Below are positions 8,938-16,076 of a DNA stretch of 64,000 nucleotides, piece after piece. This DNA is from Streptococcus sanguinis. Lineage in GTDB: Bacteria > Bacillota > Bacilli > Lactobacillales > Streptococcaceae. Both the position numbers and the translations under genes were made by a program. The stretch spans positions 372,001 to 436,000 of the forward strand of contig NZ_JAKUVC010000002.1 of assembly GCF_026781265.1 (NCBI RefSeq), written 5' to 3'. The notes under the pieces are model-generated. The model did no database searches. It had not been told where the DNA came from and saw only the letters and a list, made by a program, of their open reading frames with translations. Within the stretch, counting starts at the first letter, position 1, and every line of letters begins with the position of its first letter.

Positions 8938-9462
8938 ATTAAAATAGCAATTATCGGTTATTCCGGTTCTGGCAAATCCACTTTAGCAGCACAACTGTCC
9001 CACCACTACTCCATTCCCAAATTTCACATGGATACATTGCAGTTCCAACCCGGCTGGAAGGATAGTGACCGTGATTGGATGCGAGAACAGATGAACAATT
9101 TTTTGTCAAAAAATACCGACTGGATCATTGACGGCAACTACTCTTGGTGTTTTTATGAACGTCGGATGGCAGAAGCCGACCAAATCATCTTTCTAAACTT
9201 CTCTCGCTGGAACTGCCTTTATCGAGCTTTCAAACGCCATCTAAAATATCGCAATCGGACCAGAGAAAGCATGGCTCCAGGCTGCCCCGAAAAGTTTGAC
9301 TGGGAGTTTACCTGCTGGGTTCTTTGGAAAGGACGACGTCAGACAGCACTGGCAAGATATAAGAGAATCCGACAAACCTTTCCTCAGAAATTCTACGAAT
9401 TAAGGAACCAAAAAGAACTGACCAGCTTCTTACAGAAGCTAAAAACAAGTGAGCCGTTGTGA
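8938..9462 (+). CDS. P-loop kinase-like protein, 'topology modulation protein' (FlaR-like); probable AUU start
   Basis: Adenylate-kinase-like P-loop NTPase of about 174 residues. The first ATG in frame (9028) would remove the Walker A motif GYSGSGKST, which is encoded at 8956-8982. Upstream in the same frame there is no ATG, GTG or TTG before the rpsT stop. ATT at 8938-8940 lies six bases after AAGGAG (8926-8931), giving M-KIAIIGYSGSGKSTLA, the normal N-terminus of the family. The remainder includes DWIIDGNYSWCFYERRM and a C-terminal LLR-like kinase lid (KRHLKYRNRTRESMAPGCPE). Function is unproven; relatives are annotated as DNA topology modulation proteins or shikimate/adenylate-kinase-like enzymes. 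Confidence 0.8.
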   Translation: MKIAIIGYSGSGKSTLAAQLSHHYSIPKFHMDTLQFQPGWKDSDRDWMREQMNNFLSKNTDWIIDGNYSWCFYERRMAEADQIIFLNFSRWNCLYRAFKRHLKYRNRTRESMAPGCPEKFDWEFTCWVLWKGRRQTALARYKRIRQTFPQKFYELRNQKELTSFLQKLKTSEPL

Positions 9463-9475
9463 CTCACTTGTTTTT
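9441..9475. terminator. Bidirectional terminator between the FlaR-like gene and the tetR-type gene
   Basis: Perfect 13-bp inverted repeat: AAAAACAAGTGAG (9441-9453) and CTCACTTGTTTTT (9463-9475). The terminal A and T tracts allow it to work for both convergent genes; it overlaps both stop codons. Confidence 0.8.
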
Positions 9476-10049
9476 ATTTGATTTTCTTTTTCTGTGGGAA
9501 AAGAGGTAGACCTAAAGAAGCTATTTTTTCAGCTGGAACTTTCATGCCGTCCTTAATCCACTTGGAAAGAACAGAAACAACTGCCGAACTCCAGAAGGAA
9601 TTCATGTAAGAGTTAGTCGTTTTCTTAGCATTGCGATTGCGTTTTTCCAAAAAGTCAAATACAGCCTGAGTCAGTAGCTTTTCAAAATTATAGTCGATGG
9701 CTAGGCTGATAACCCGAGCTTCTTTCTTAGCTTCCTTAAAAAGAAAAAGCCAAATCTGGTACATCTCAGTTTTAAAGTTAAACTCTTCTAATTTATCCGT
9801 AATGCCTTGAACAGTATTTTTAAAAATCTCTTCCAGAATCTGCTCTTTAGAGCTATAATTGCGGTAAAATGCAGCGCGGGAAACCCCTGCTCGCTCAACT
9901 AGCTCTGAAATAGTAATTTTTTTAAGTTCTTTCTTCTCCAGCAGCTTCATGAGAGAAATTTCCAGAGACTCTCTCGTGATTTGATTGGATTCCTGATTGT
10001 ATTTCTTTAAATTCGCGAGTGATTTTTCCGATATTTTCTTTTCCGACAT
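9474..10049 (-). CDS. TetR/AcrR-family transcriptional regulator
   Basis: 191-residue regulator with an N-terminal helix-turn-helix (KKITISELVERAGVSRAAFYRNYSSKEQILEEIF, about residues 40-72) and a variable ligand-binding C-terminus of helical character. It is transcribed divergently from the DegV gene at 10184-11026, from an intergenic region of 134 bases with two inverted repeats. That layout suggests that it controls itself and the DegV protein, perhaps in response to a fatty acid or lipid. The ligand is unknown. Confidence 0.88.
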   Translation of the reverse strand: MSEKKISEKSLANLKKYNQESNQITRESLEISLMKLLEKKELKKITISELVERAGVSRAAFYRNYSSKEQILEEIFKNTVQGITDKLEEFNFKTEMYQIWLFLFKEAKKEARVISLAIDYNFEKLLTQAVFDFLEKRNRNAKKTTNSYMNSFWSSAVVSVLSKWIKDGMKVPAEKIASLGLPLFPQKKKIK

Positions 10050-10066
10050 AACAATTTCTTCCCTCT

Positions 10067-10080
10067 TGTCTCAGCTGACA
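10067..10080. promoter_or_regulatory. Possible operator in the tetR-degV intergenic region
   Basis: TGTCTCAGCTGACA contains the palindromic core TCAGCTGA with TGTC/GACA-like flanks offset by one base. It lies 18 bases upstream of the tetR-type start codon. Confidence 0.3.
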
Positions 10081-10111
10081 GTTTCCGCTTTCTAGTAAGC
10101 ATTCTTCATGT

Positions 10112-10117
10112 TATAAT
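10112..10117 (+). promoter_or_regulatory. Predicted extended -10 element of the degV promoter
   Basis: TATAAT with TG one base upstream (ATGTTATAAT). The -35 region (TTTCTA with a 17-base spacer) is weak. A roughly 60-base leader with an inverted repeat would follow. Confidence 0.45.
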
Positions 10118-10133
10118 TGTAAAAAAAGACAGG

Positions 10134-10173
10134 TTTTTTGTCAATTTTTTTATTGTACATACTTGACAAAAAA
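10134..10173 (+). promoter_or_regulatory. 11-bp inverted repeat in the degV leader, touching the ribosome binding site
   Basis: TTTTTTGTCAA (10134-10144) and TTGACAAAAAA (10163-10173) are exact inverted copies with an 18-base spacer. The second arm runs into AAGGAG (10172-10177). It may be an operator for the neighbouring TetR protein or a leader hairpin that hides the ribosome binding site. Confidence 0.5.
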
Positions 10174-10183
10174 GGAGAAAAAT

Positions 10184-11026
10184 ATGACTTGGAAAATTAT
10201 AGCCGACTCTGGCTGTGACTTTCGTGAAATGACAAACTTAGCTAAAGACACACAGTTTGAAAGTGTTCCCTTGACCATTCAAGTGGAAAATGAAATCTTT
10301 GTAGATAATAAGGAACTTGATATTGACCTGATGATGGAGAAGATGTATGATTCTTCTGCTGCTTCAAAGTCCGCCTGCCCTAGTCCAGATGACTATCTAA
10401 ACAGCTTTGAGGGAGCTGACAAGATCTTTGTGGTGACTATCACTGGAACTCTATCTGGCAGCAATAATAGTGCACATGTTGCTAAGAAAATCTTTTTGGA
10501 AGAACATCCTGATGCCCAGATTCATGTCATTGATAGTCTTTCTGCTGGCGGCGAGGTGGACTTACTTGTTACTAAACTCAATGAACTCATTCAGCAAGAT
10601 CTCAGCTTTGATGAAGTTGTTGAAGTCATTAGTCGCTATCAGGAGAAAACCAAGCTTCTCTTCGTTCTGGCAAAGGTAGATAACTTGGTAAAAAACGGCA
10701 GACTTAGCAAACTTCTGGGAACCGTTGTCGGTTTGCTCAATATCCGTATGGTCGGTGAAGCAAGCCAGACTGGTACGCTAGAGCTTCTGCAAAAGGCACG
10801 CGGTCCGAAAAAGGCTCTCGCTTCTGCAATCGAAGAACTACTCAAAGCTGGTTACAAGGGTGGCCGACTCATCATCGCTCATCGCAATAACGAAAAGTTC
10901 TGCCAGCAATTTAGTCAGCTGATACAAGAAAAGTATCCCCAAGCTCAAATCGAAACAATACCAACTTCAGGTCTCTGCAGCTTCTACGCTGAGGAAGGCG
11001 GAATCTTAATGGGCTACGAAATTTAA
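10184..11026 (+). CDS. DegV family fatty-acid-binding protein (FakB-like)
   Basis: 280-residue cytoplasmic protein of the DegV family, which bind a fatty acid and, in FakA/FakB systems, present it for phosphorylation. Conserved features are IIADSGCDF at the N-terminus, KSACPSPDDYLNSF, VVTITGTLSGSNNSA, VIDSLSAGGEVDLLV and the C-terminal family end GGILMGYEI. ATG at 10184 is preferred over an in-frame TTG at 10163 because AAGGAG lies at 10172-10177. No FakA kinase gene is adjacent. It is divergent from a TetR regulator that may respond to the same lipid. Confidence 0.9.
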   Translation: MTWKIIADSGCDFREMTNLAKDTQFESVPLTIQVENEIFVDNKELDIDLMMEKMYDSSAASKSACPSPDDYLNSFEGADKIFVVTITGTLSGSNNSAHVAKKIFLEEHPDAQIHVIDSLSAGGEVDLLVTKLNELIQQDLSFDEVVEVISRYQEKTKLLFVLAKVDNLVKNGRLSKLLGTVVGLLNIRMVGEASQTGTLELLQKARGPKKALASAIEELLKAGYKGGRLIIAHRNNEKFCQQFSQLIQEKYPQAQIETIPTSGLCSFYAEEGGILMGYEI

Positions 11027-11036
11027 TACGGCATCT

Positions 11037-11086
11037 AAAAAAGTAAAGGACTAGGCTCAAATAATTGACCTAATCCTTTACTTTTT
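11037..11086. terminator. Long terminator hairpin after the degV gene
   Basis: AAAAGTAAAGGACTAGG (11039-11055) pairs with CCTAATCCTTTACTTTT (11069-11085), one mismatch, ending in a T run and beginning with an A run. Confidence 0.75.
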
Positions 11087-11105
11087 CGATTTAATTCGCT
11101 ATAAT
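11078..11105 (+). promoter_or_regulatory. Predicted promoter of the Cro/CI-S24 repressor gene
   Basis: TATAAT at 11100-11105 with TTTACT at 11078-11083, a 16-base spacer. The -35 lies within the arm of the preceding terminator, so termination upstream and initiation share DNA. Confidence 0.45.
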
Positions 11106-11130
11106 TGAAACAAGTAAAGGAGTTGATATT

Positions 11131-11904
11131 ATGGCCAGAGGAAGAGGCGCCGCAAGCCCCCAAGATAAGGAAGCAAGTCTTCTCATTTCTAAAAAACTCA
11201 AAGAACTTCTCAAGGAAACAGGTAAGAAGCAAGTCGAGCTATCTCGTGAAACAGGCATTCCTGCTAGTACGTTGACTGGCTATATCAAAGGGACATCTCT
11301 GCCTATTGCAGCCAATCTAGAAAAGATTGCAAGATTTTTTGAGGTAGAGGTTGAAGAAATTGACCCTCGTTACCGACTAATTGCAGACATCCCTCAGCAA
11401 TTTCCTGATTTAAATCGTATTTACCAACAACTTGACCAAGACAGACAGGAGAAAGGATTAAATCTACTAGAAGCTAGCCTGACTGAGCAAGAAACACAAG
11501 CCAGCTTAAAGGACGACTACTTCCCCTACTTGGTCTATGAAAATTACTATCTCTCTCAGCATAAGCCTGAACAAGCTGATTTAGTCTGGCTGGACAGAGA
11601 AATTGACTACGATATTGCCCTTTGGGTACGAACTGACTCGTTAGAGCCCAAGTATCCGAGAGATTCCGTAGCGCTAATCAAGCAGACCCATTTCGAGCTT
11701 GCTGGCGCTATCTATGCTATTGACTATGACGGCCAAACCATTATAAAAAGGGTCTTCAACGATCCATCTGGCATCCGTCTGATTTCCCTTAATAAAAAAT
11801 ACAGTGATAAGTTTATCCCGCATGAGGAAGAACCTAAACTCATTGGTCGGGTCATGGCGACTTTCATGCCACTTGATATAGAAAAAATAAAGAAAAACAA
11901 ATAA
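11131..11904 (+). CDS. Cro/CI-type HTH repressor with S24 (LexA/HdiR-like) peptidase domain
   Basis: 257-residue regulator. Residues about 20-75 form an XRE helix-turn-helix (KQVELSRETGIPASTLTGYIKGTSLP). Residues about 165-250 are a LexA-like S24 domain with the nucleophile serine in RTDSLEPKYPRDSVALI and the general-base lysine in DGQTIIKRV. Relatives such as HdiR of Lactococcus self-cleave after DNA damage. No Ala-Gly bond is visible in the linker before the serine, so cleavage, if it occurs, uses another site. ATG 11131 follows AAAGGAG. There are no phage genes nearby, so it looks chromosomal rather than prophage. Target genes are unknown. Confidence 0.85.
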   Translation: MARGRGAASPQDKEASLLISKKLKELLKETGKKQVELSRETGIPASTLTGYIKGTSLPIAANLEKIARFFEVEVEEIDPRYRLIADIPQQFPDLNRIYQQLDQDRQEKGLNLLEASLTEQETQASLKDDYFPYLVYENYYLSQHKPEQADLVWLDREIDYDIALWVRTDSLEPKYPRDSVALIKQTHFELAGAIYAIDYDGQTIIKRVFNDPSGIRLISLNKKYSDKFIPHEEEPKLIGRVMATFMPLDIEKIKKNK

Positions 11905-11936
11905 CAGTTCTGCAAATGTACAGAGCTGTTATTTTT
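11903..11936 (+). terminator. Terminator of the S24 repressor gene
   Basis: AACAGTTCTG (11903-11912) and CAGAGCTGTT (11921-11930), ten pairs with one G-U, followed by ATTTTT. Confidence 0.75.
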
Positions 11937-11948
11937 ATGATTATCAGT

Positions 11949-11980
11949 CAAAAAATCAGAAAGTCTTTCGACTTCCTGAT
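11949..11980 (-). terminator. Terminator of the ABC exporter operon
   Basis: Minus strand ATCAGGAAGTC, GAAA loop, GACTTTCTGAT (one G-U), followed by six U. It lies 6 bases after the permease stop. Confidence 0.8.
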
Positions 11981-11986
11981 GCTCTT

Positions 11987-13624
11987 TTAATAAAATACTG
12001 CTAACTCTTCATTCAGCTTTTTCATGTAGTGTTTGTGGACTATGTAAGACAACACAGCTAATCCTACTAGAACTAGAGCTACTATCGTATAAATTACCAG
12101 GGGCACAAGAACATTGGATATAAAGAAGAGAAGAGTAATGACAATCAACATTCCTAAAATCAGAGCGATAGCTAGGAGAGTTTTCACCATACTATTATTT
12201 CGGCTCATCAATTCTGTGACATTGGACCAATTGGTCACGAGATGCTTATAATCTCGGTAGTAACCCCAAGAACTCCACATTAGGCTGATTAAAGCCCAAA
12301 CAATCACCATGCCCAAGAAAGTCACTGGATGCATACCAGAAACAAGGCTGGTTATCAAGAGCAAGGTCAGAGGCAGGATAGACTGGACTGCAAAGAGTTG
12401 CCAAAACTTCAGATGAATATATTGCTTCAAATCAAAGGGGAGAACCTTGAGATAATCAAAATTTTCCCTTTCCAGAGAAATCCCAATAGCCGTAAGGTTG
12501 CTGCCACCTGAGTTTAGTGTTGCAATCAAAACAGCCAAGGCCATCATTGGCAAGAGGAAACGTGGTCCCAGATAAGAAGTCAAAGACAGGCCTCCTTGTA
12601 TCATACCCATTCCCATACTGAAAATGACAATGTAAGGGAGAAAGGCCGACATAAAGATGGCCTGCATAATGACAGAACCCTCGCTCAAGAGCCTGATATT
12701 GTATCGCCAGACAAACTTTTTGAGATTTTTTGCTTCCGCAATATTGATGTCATGCACGCGCTCCCGCTTTCCTACTGAAGAGCCTGTCATGAGAGCTGCC
12801 TCATAAAATTCTGGAATCACCTTGGTCTTTACGATGAAAAATAGAAGAGCCGCAACTGCCACCCATCCCAAAAATCCCAGCAAGGACGCTGTATGAAAAG
12901 GATGAAGGATAAAATCATAAAAGACCTGAACTGGCGGGAAGAAAGCTTTGACCTCCGTACGATTTATGACGCTTCTGCTGTTCATTTGATTAATCATAAA
13001 ATAGAGGAAAAAGGAGCCAACGGAAATAAGAGCCAGAATGACATTGGACAGGATGGTCTTGTACTTCCTGAAAAAGGCTGTCTTGGTAATAAAATGGACG
13101 GCAATTAAAATCAGAAAGGTGATGACCGAACTTAAAATCAGAATAGCAAGCAGAGCCAAGGGCAGACCCAAGAAAGGATTACCACCTTGAAAAGCCAAAA
13201 CCAAGAAATAACTGAACATAGGCAGAATGGCAATCAGCAAAGTCAGGATAACCGAAATGCTTTTGCCGACGATGATTTCTGTTTCGCTAAAAGCATAGGG
13301 ACGGTAAGATTGCAAGTCCTTGCTTTCATAAAAGACATTGTAAAAAACCAGAAAGCCCTGAGACATAGAAAAGAGAGCAAAAGCAGAAACCAAATTGGCA
13401 AAGAGACCTGGATTGCCAACCAGTTGGTTCAGGGAGCCCATCAAGCCGAAAAGAAAGAGATAGACCAGTCCTAAAATCAGATACATGCGGATGGCCTTCA
13501 GCGATACATTGACCTTGCGCTCAGGATTCTTAGCTTGCATCTTGCGGTACTGCTGCAGCTGAGACGGCTGAATGGCGTAGAGGATGTTGATATCAACAAG
13601 TTTTTTTATAGCTTTAATGCGCAT
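11987..13624 (-). CDS. ABC-2 type transporter permease
   Basis: 545-residue integral membrane protein with about 12 hydrophobic segments, partner of the ATPase encoded immediately upstream (11-base overlap at 13614-13624). The first 45 residues are basic and cytoplasmic, and the hydrophobic stretches group into two halves separated by a charged loop (about residues 275-310). The one-permease, one-ATPase pairing and cytoplasmic ATPase type suggest an exporter, but no substrate can be read from the sequence. ATG is at 13622-13624. Confidence 0.82.
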   Translation of the reverse strand: MRIKAIKKLVDINILYAIQPSQLQQYRKMQAKNPERKVNVSLKAIRMYLILGLVYLFLFGLMGSLNQLVGNPGLFANLVSAFALFSMSQGFLVFYNVFYESKDLQSYRPYAFSETEIIVGKSISVILTLLIAILPMFSYFLVLAFQGGNPFLGLPLALLAILILSSVITFLILIAVHFITKTAFFRKYKTILSNVILALISVGSFFLYFMINQMNSRSVINRTEVKAFFPPVQVFYDFILHPFHTASLLGFLGWVAVAALLFFIVKTKVIPEFYEAALMTGSSVGKRERVHDINIAEAKNLKKFVWRYNIRLLSEGSVIMQAIFMSAFLPYIVIFSMGMGMIQGGLSLTSYLGPRFLLPMMALAVLIATLNSGGSNLTAIGISLERENFDYLKVLPFDLKQYIHLKFWQLFAVQSILPLTLLLITSLVSGMHPVTFLGMVIVWALISLMWSSWGYYRDYKHLVTNWSNVTELMSRNNSMVKTLLAIALILGMLIVITLLFFISNVLVPLVIYTIVALVLVGLAVLSYIVHKHYMKKLNEELAVFY

Positions 13625-14357
13625 CAGGACTCACCTCTTCTCTGCGGCCTGCCAGACCAAGATAAATGGTTTCAAGAGACTGTTCTGGATGTTGGCCTTT
13701 TAGTTCTTCAATCGTTCCGTAGAAAATCAATTTCCCCTTTTTGAGAATGGCTACCTTATCACAGAGCTGCTCTGCAACTTCCAAGACATGGGTTGAAAAG
13801 AGAACTGTATTTCCTTTATCTGCATGCTCCCGCATCATCTGCTTGAGGTCAAAAGCCGCCTGCGGATCAAGACCAGTCAGCGGCTCATCCAGCACCCAAA
13901 TATCTGGGTCAGACAAAAGTGCCGCTATGACGAAGACTTTTTGTCTCATCCCATGAGAAAATGATTCAATGACCTCATACCGATGAGAGCCAAAGTCGAA
14001 AATATGGAGCAGATTTGCCAGTCGCTCTTCGACTTCAGCATTTGTCATATCGTAAGAAGTCGCTACCAGTTCCCAGAACTCATTGGCAGTTAGGCGCAAA
14101 AATAGATCTGGTGAATCTGCTACATAGCCGATCTTTTTCTTGATTTCCAAGCGATTAGCGGATAATTCTTTCCCATCTACAAAAATCTGTCCACTGCTTG
14201 GATTGATGACGCTGACCAATGACTTAATGGTAGTAGATTTTCCGGCGCCATTGTGACCAATCAGACCGACGATTTCTCCGCTTTGCAAGGTCAGATTCAG
14301 CTGATTGAGAGCTACCGTTCCTTCATAAACTTTAGTGACATCTTTAAATTCAATCAT
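13614..14357 (-). CDS. ABC transporter ATP-binding protein (exporter type)
   Basis: 247-residue nucleotide-binding domain. Walker A is GHNGAGKSTT, the Q-loop region is GYVADSPDLFLRLT, the signature is the variant FSHGMRQKV (common in the drug/peptide ABC-2 group), and Walker B is IWVLDEPLTGLDP with the switch His in STHVLEVAEQ. ATG 14357 follows AAGGAG. The 11-base overlap with the permease gene implies coupled translation. Function beyond export is unknown. Confidence 0.9.
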   Translation of the reverse strand: MIEFKDVTKVYEGTVALNQLNLTLQSGEIVGLIGHNGAGKSTTIKSLVSVINPSSGQIFVDGKELSANRLEIKKKIGYVADSPDLFLRLTANEFWELVATSYDMTNAEVEERLANLLHIFDFGSHRYEVIESFSHGMRQKVFVIAALLSDPDIWVLDEPLTGLDPQAAFDLKQMMREHADKGNTVLFSTHVLEVAEQLCDKVAILKKGKLIFYGTIEELKGQHPEQSLETIYLGLAGRREEVSPDAH

Positions 14358-14390
14358 AAGAGAGCTCCTTTACCGATTTCTATACAGATT

Positions 14391-14419
14391 AGTATACACT
14401 TTTTGCGGCTTTTTGTCTC
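14391..14419 (-). promoter_or_regulatory. Predicted promoter of the ABC exporter operon
   Basis: Minus strand GAGACA (14414-14419), 17-base spacer, TATACT (14391-14396). Confidence 0.4.
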
Positions 14420-14498
14420 AGTTAAAAATGTTTCATTTTCAATTTTAAAAATATTTTTCAAATTATAAAAGAGTCAAATATCTATGAGAGTGAAAAAA

Positions 14499-14512
14499 CG
14501 CAAACGATTGCG
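14499..14512 (+). promoter_or_regulatory. cre-like CcpA site overlapping the amylase -35
   Basis: CGCAAACGATTGCG is a near-palindrome with the GNAARCG core of the cre consensus and overlaps the -35 hexamer at 14508-14513. Binding there would block RNA polymerase, as expected for catabolite repression of starch or glycogen use. Confidence 0.5.
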
Positions 14513-14536
14513 CCTTTCTGCTTCTTTTGGTACAAT
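14508..14536 (+). promoter_or_regulatory. Predicted amylase promoter
   Basis: TTGCGC (14508-14513), a 17-base spacer and TACAAT (14531-14536), 35 bases before the start codon. Confidence 0.55.
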
Positions 14537-14571
14537 AAAGCCAATCAGTGAGAATGAAGAGGAGAATTTAT

Positions 14572-16020
14572 ATGGAAAACCAAACCTTAATGCAGTATTT
14601 TGAATGGTATCTGCCAGATGACGGTCAGCATTGGAATCGCTTGGCAGAAGACGCACCTAACTTAGCAGCGAAAGGAATTCGCAAGGTCTGGATGCCGCCC
14701 GCTTTCAAGGGAACCAGCTCTAATGACGTCGGCTATGGTGTTTATGACCTCTTTGATTTGGGAGAGTTCGACCAAAAAGGGACTGTACGCACCAAGTATG
14801 GATTGAAAGAAGAATACCTCCGAGCGATTGAAGCGCTTAGCCAAAACGGTATCGAAGCTATTGCAGATGTGGTTCTCAATCACAAGGCCGCAGCTGACTA
14901 TAAAGAGCGCTTTACCGTCGTTGAAGTTTATCCTAATGACCGCACAAAGGTCTTGTCAGAACCTTTCGAGATCAAAGGCTGGACTAAGTTTGTCTTCCCA
15001 GGCCGCAAAAAAGCCTATAATGACTTCGAATGGCACTGGTACCACTTCACTGGCACTGACTATGATGCCAAAAACAACAAGTCAGGCATTTTTCTCATCC
15101 AAGGGGACAATAAAGGTTGGGCAAATAATGAGCTAGTGGACAATGAGAATGGTAACTACGACTATCTCATGTATGCGGATATTGATTTCAAGCATCCCGA
15201 AGTCATCCAAAATCTCTACGACTGGGCTCATTGGTTTATTGAAAGCACTGGTGTACATGGCTTTCGCTTAGATGCTGTTAAGCACATTGATTCCTTCTTT
15301 ATGAAGAATTTCATCCGTGATATTACTGAGAAATACGGCGATGATTTCTATGTCTTTGGTGAATTTTGGAATGGGGATGAATCAGCCAATAACGATTATC
15401 TAGAAAGTATTGACTACCGCTTTGACCTAGTCGATGTCAAGCTCCATCAGAATTTATTTGATGCCAGCAAATCTGGGGCAGACTATGACTTGCGCACTAT
15501 TTTTGATCAGACACTTGCAAAAAATCATCCCGAATCGGCTGTAACCTTTGTGGACAACCACGATACTCAGAGAGGTCAGGCTCTGGAATCTACTGTCGAA
15601 GAATGGTTCAAACCAGCTGCCTATGCTCTCATACTTCTAAGAGAAGCTGGATTGCCCTGCGTCTTTTATGGAGACTACTATGGCATTAGCGGAGAATTTG
15701 CCCAAGAGAGCTTTCAAGAGCTACTGGATAAACTCCTAGACATCCGTCTCAATCTAGCCTATGGTGAGCAGACCGACTACTTCGACGATGCCAACTGTAT
15801 CGGCTGGACCCGCCAAGGTATGGACGATGGTCAGCCAATCGCTGTCCTTATCAGCAATGGCCAAGCAGCCAGCAAATCCATGCTGGTCGGTCCGGAATGG
15901 GCTGGCAAAGAATTCAGCGACTATCTAGGCAACAGCTCCCAAATCGTAACCGTTGACGACCAAGGCTGGGGAGAATTTCCTGTGGAGGAAAAATCAGTTA
16001 GTGTCTGGAGTGTCAGATAA
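14572..16020 (+). CDS. Cytoplasmic alpha-amylase (GH13)
   Basis: Hydrolyses alpha-1,4-glucan bonds in starch fragments, glycogen or maltodextrins. The 482-residue protein has no signal peptide, so it acts inside the cell. GH13 regions are in order: ADVVLNHK, GFRLDAVKHID (nucleophile Asp), VFGEFWN (acid/base Glu) and FVDNHDTQ (transition-state Asp). The start MENQTLMQYFEWY is the typical cytoplasmic amylase N-terminus. ATG 14572 follows AGAGGAGA; an in-frame GTG at 14548 has no comparable ribosome binding site. A single gene with its own promoter, cre-like site and terminator. Confidence 0.94.
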   Translation: MENQTLMQYFEWYLPDDGQHWNRLAEDAPNLAAKGIRKVWMPPAFKGTSSNDVGYGVYDLFDLGEFDQKGTVRTKYGLKEEYLRAIEALSQNGIEAIADVVLNHKAAADYKERFTVVEVYPNDRTKVLSEPFEIKGWTKFVFPGRKKAYNDFEWHWYHFTGTDYDAKNNKSGIFLIQGDNKGWANNELVDNENGNYDYLMYADIDFKHPEVIQNLYDWAHWFIESTGVHGFRLDAVKHIDSFFMKNFIRDITEKYGDDFYVFGEFWNGDESANNDYLESIDYRFDLVDVKLHQNLFDASKSGADYDLRTIFDQTLAKNHPESAVTFVDNHDTQRGQALESTVEEWFKPAAYALILLREAGLPCVFYGDYYGISGEFAQESFQELLDKLLDIRLNLAYGEQTDYFDDANCIGWTRQGMDDGQPIAVLISNGQAASKSMLVGPEWAGKEFSDYLGNSSQIVTVDDQGWGEFPVEEKSVSVWSVR

Positions 16021-16043
16021 GTCACAGAAAACATATGGAAAAA

Positions 16044-16076
16044 GAAAAATAAGACCGAATTGGCCTTATTTTTTTC
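16044..16076. terminator. Bidirectional terminator between amylase and LPXTG protein genes
   Basis: AAAAATAAGACC (16045-16056) pairs with GGCCTTATTTTT (16062-16073) with one mismatch. A and T tracts flank it on both sides, and it overlaps the 3' end of the convergent gene. Confidence 0.7.

Noticed and set aside
9028..9462. ATG at 9028 as start of the P-loop kinase-like gene
   Set aside because: It would remove the Walker A motif that is encoded in frame just upstream after a good ribosome binding site.
11131..11904. Prophage hypothesis around the CI-like repressor
   Set aside because: No integrase, excisionase, structural genes or att-like repeats are visible nearby.
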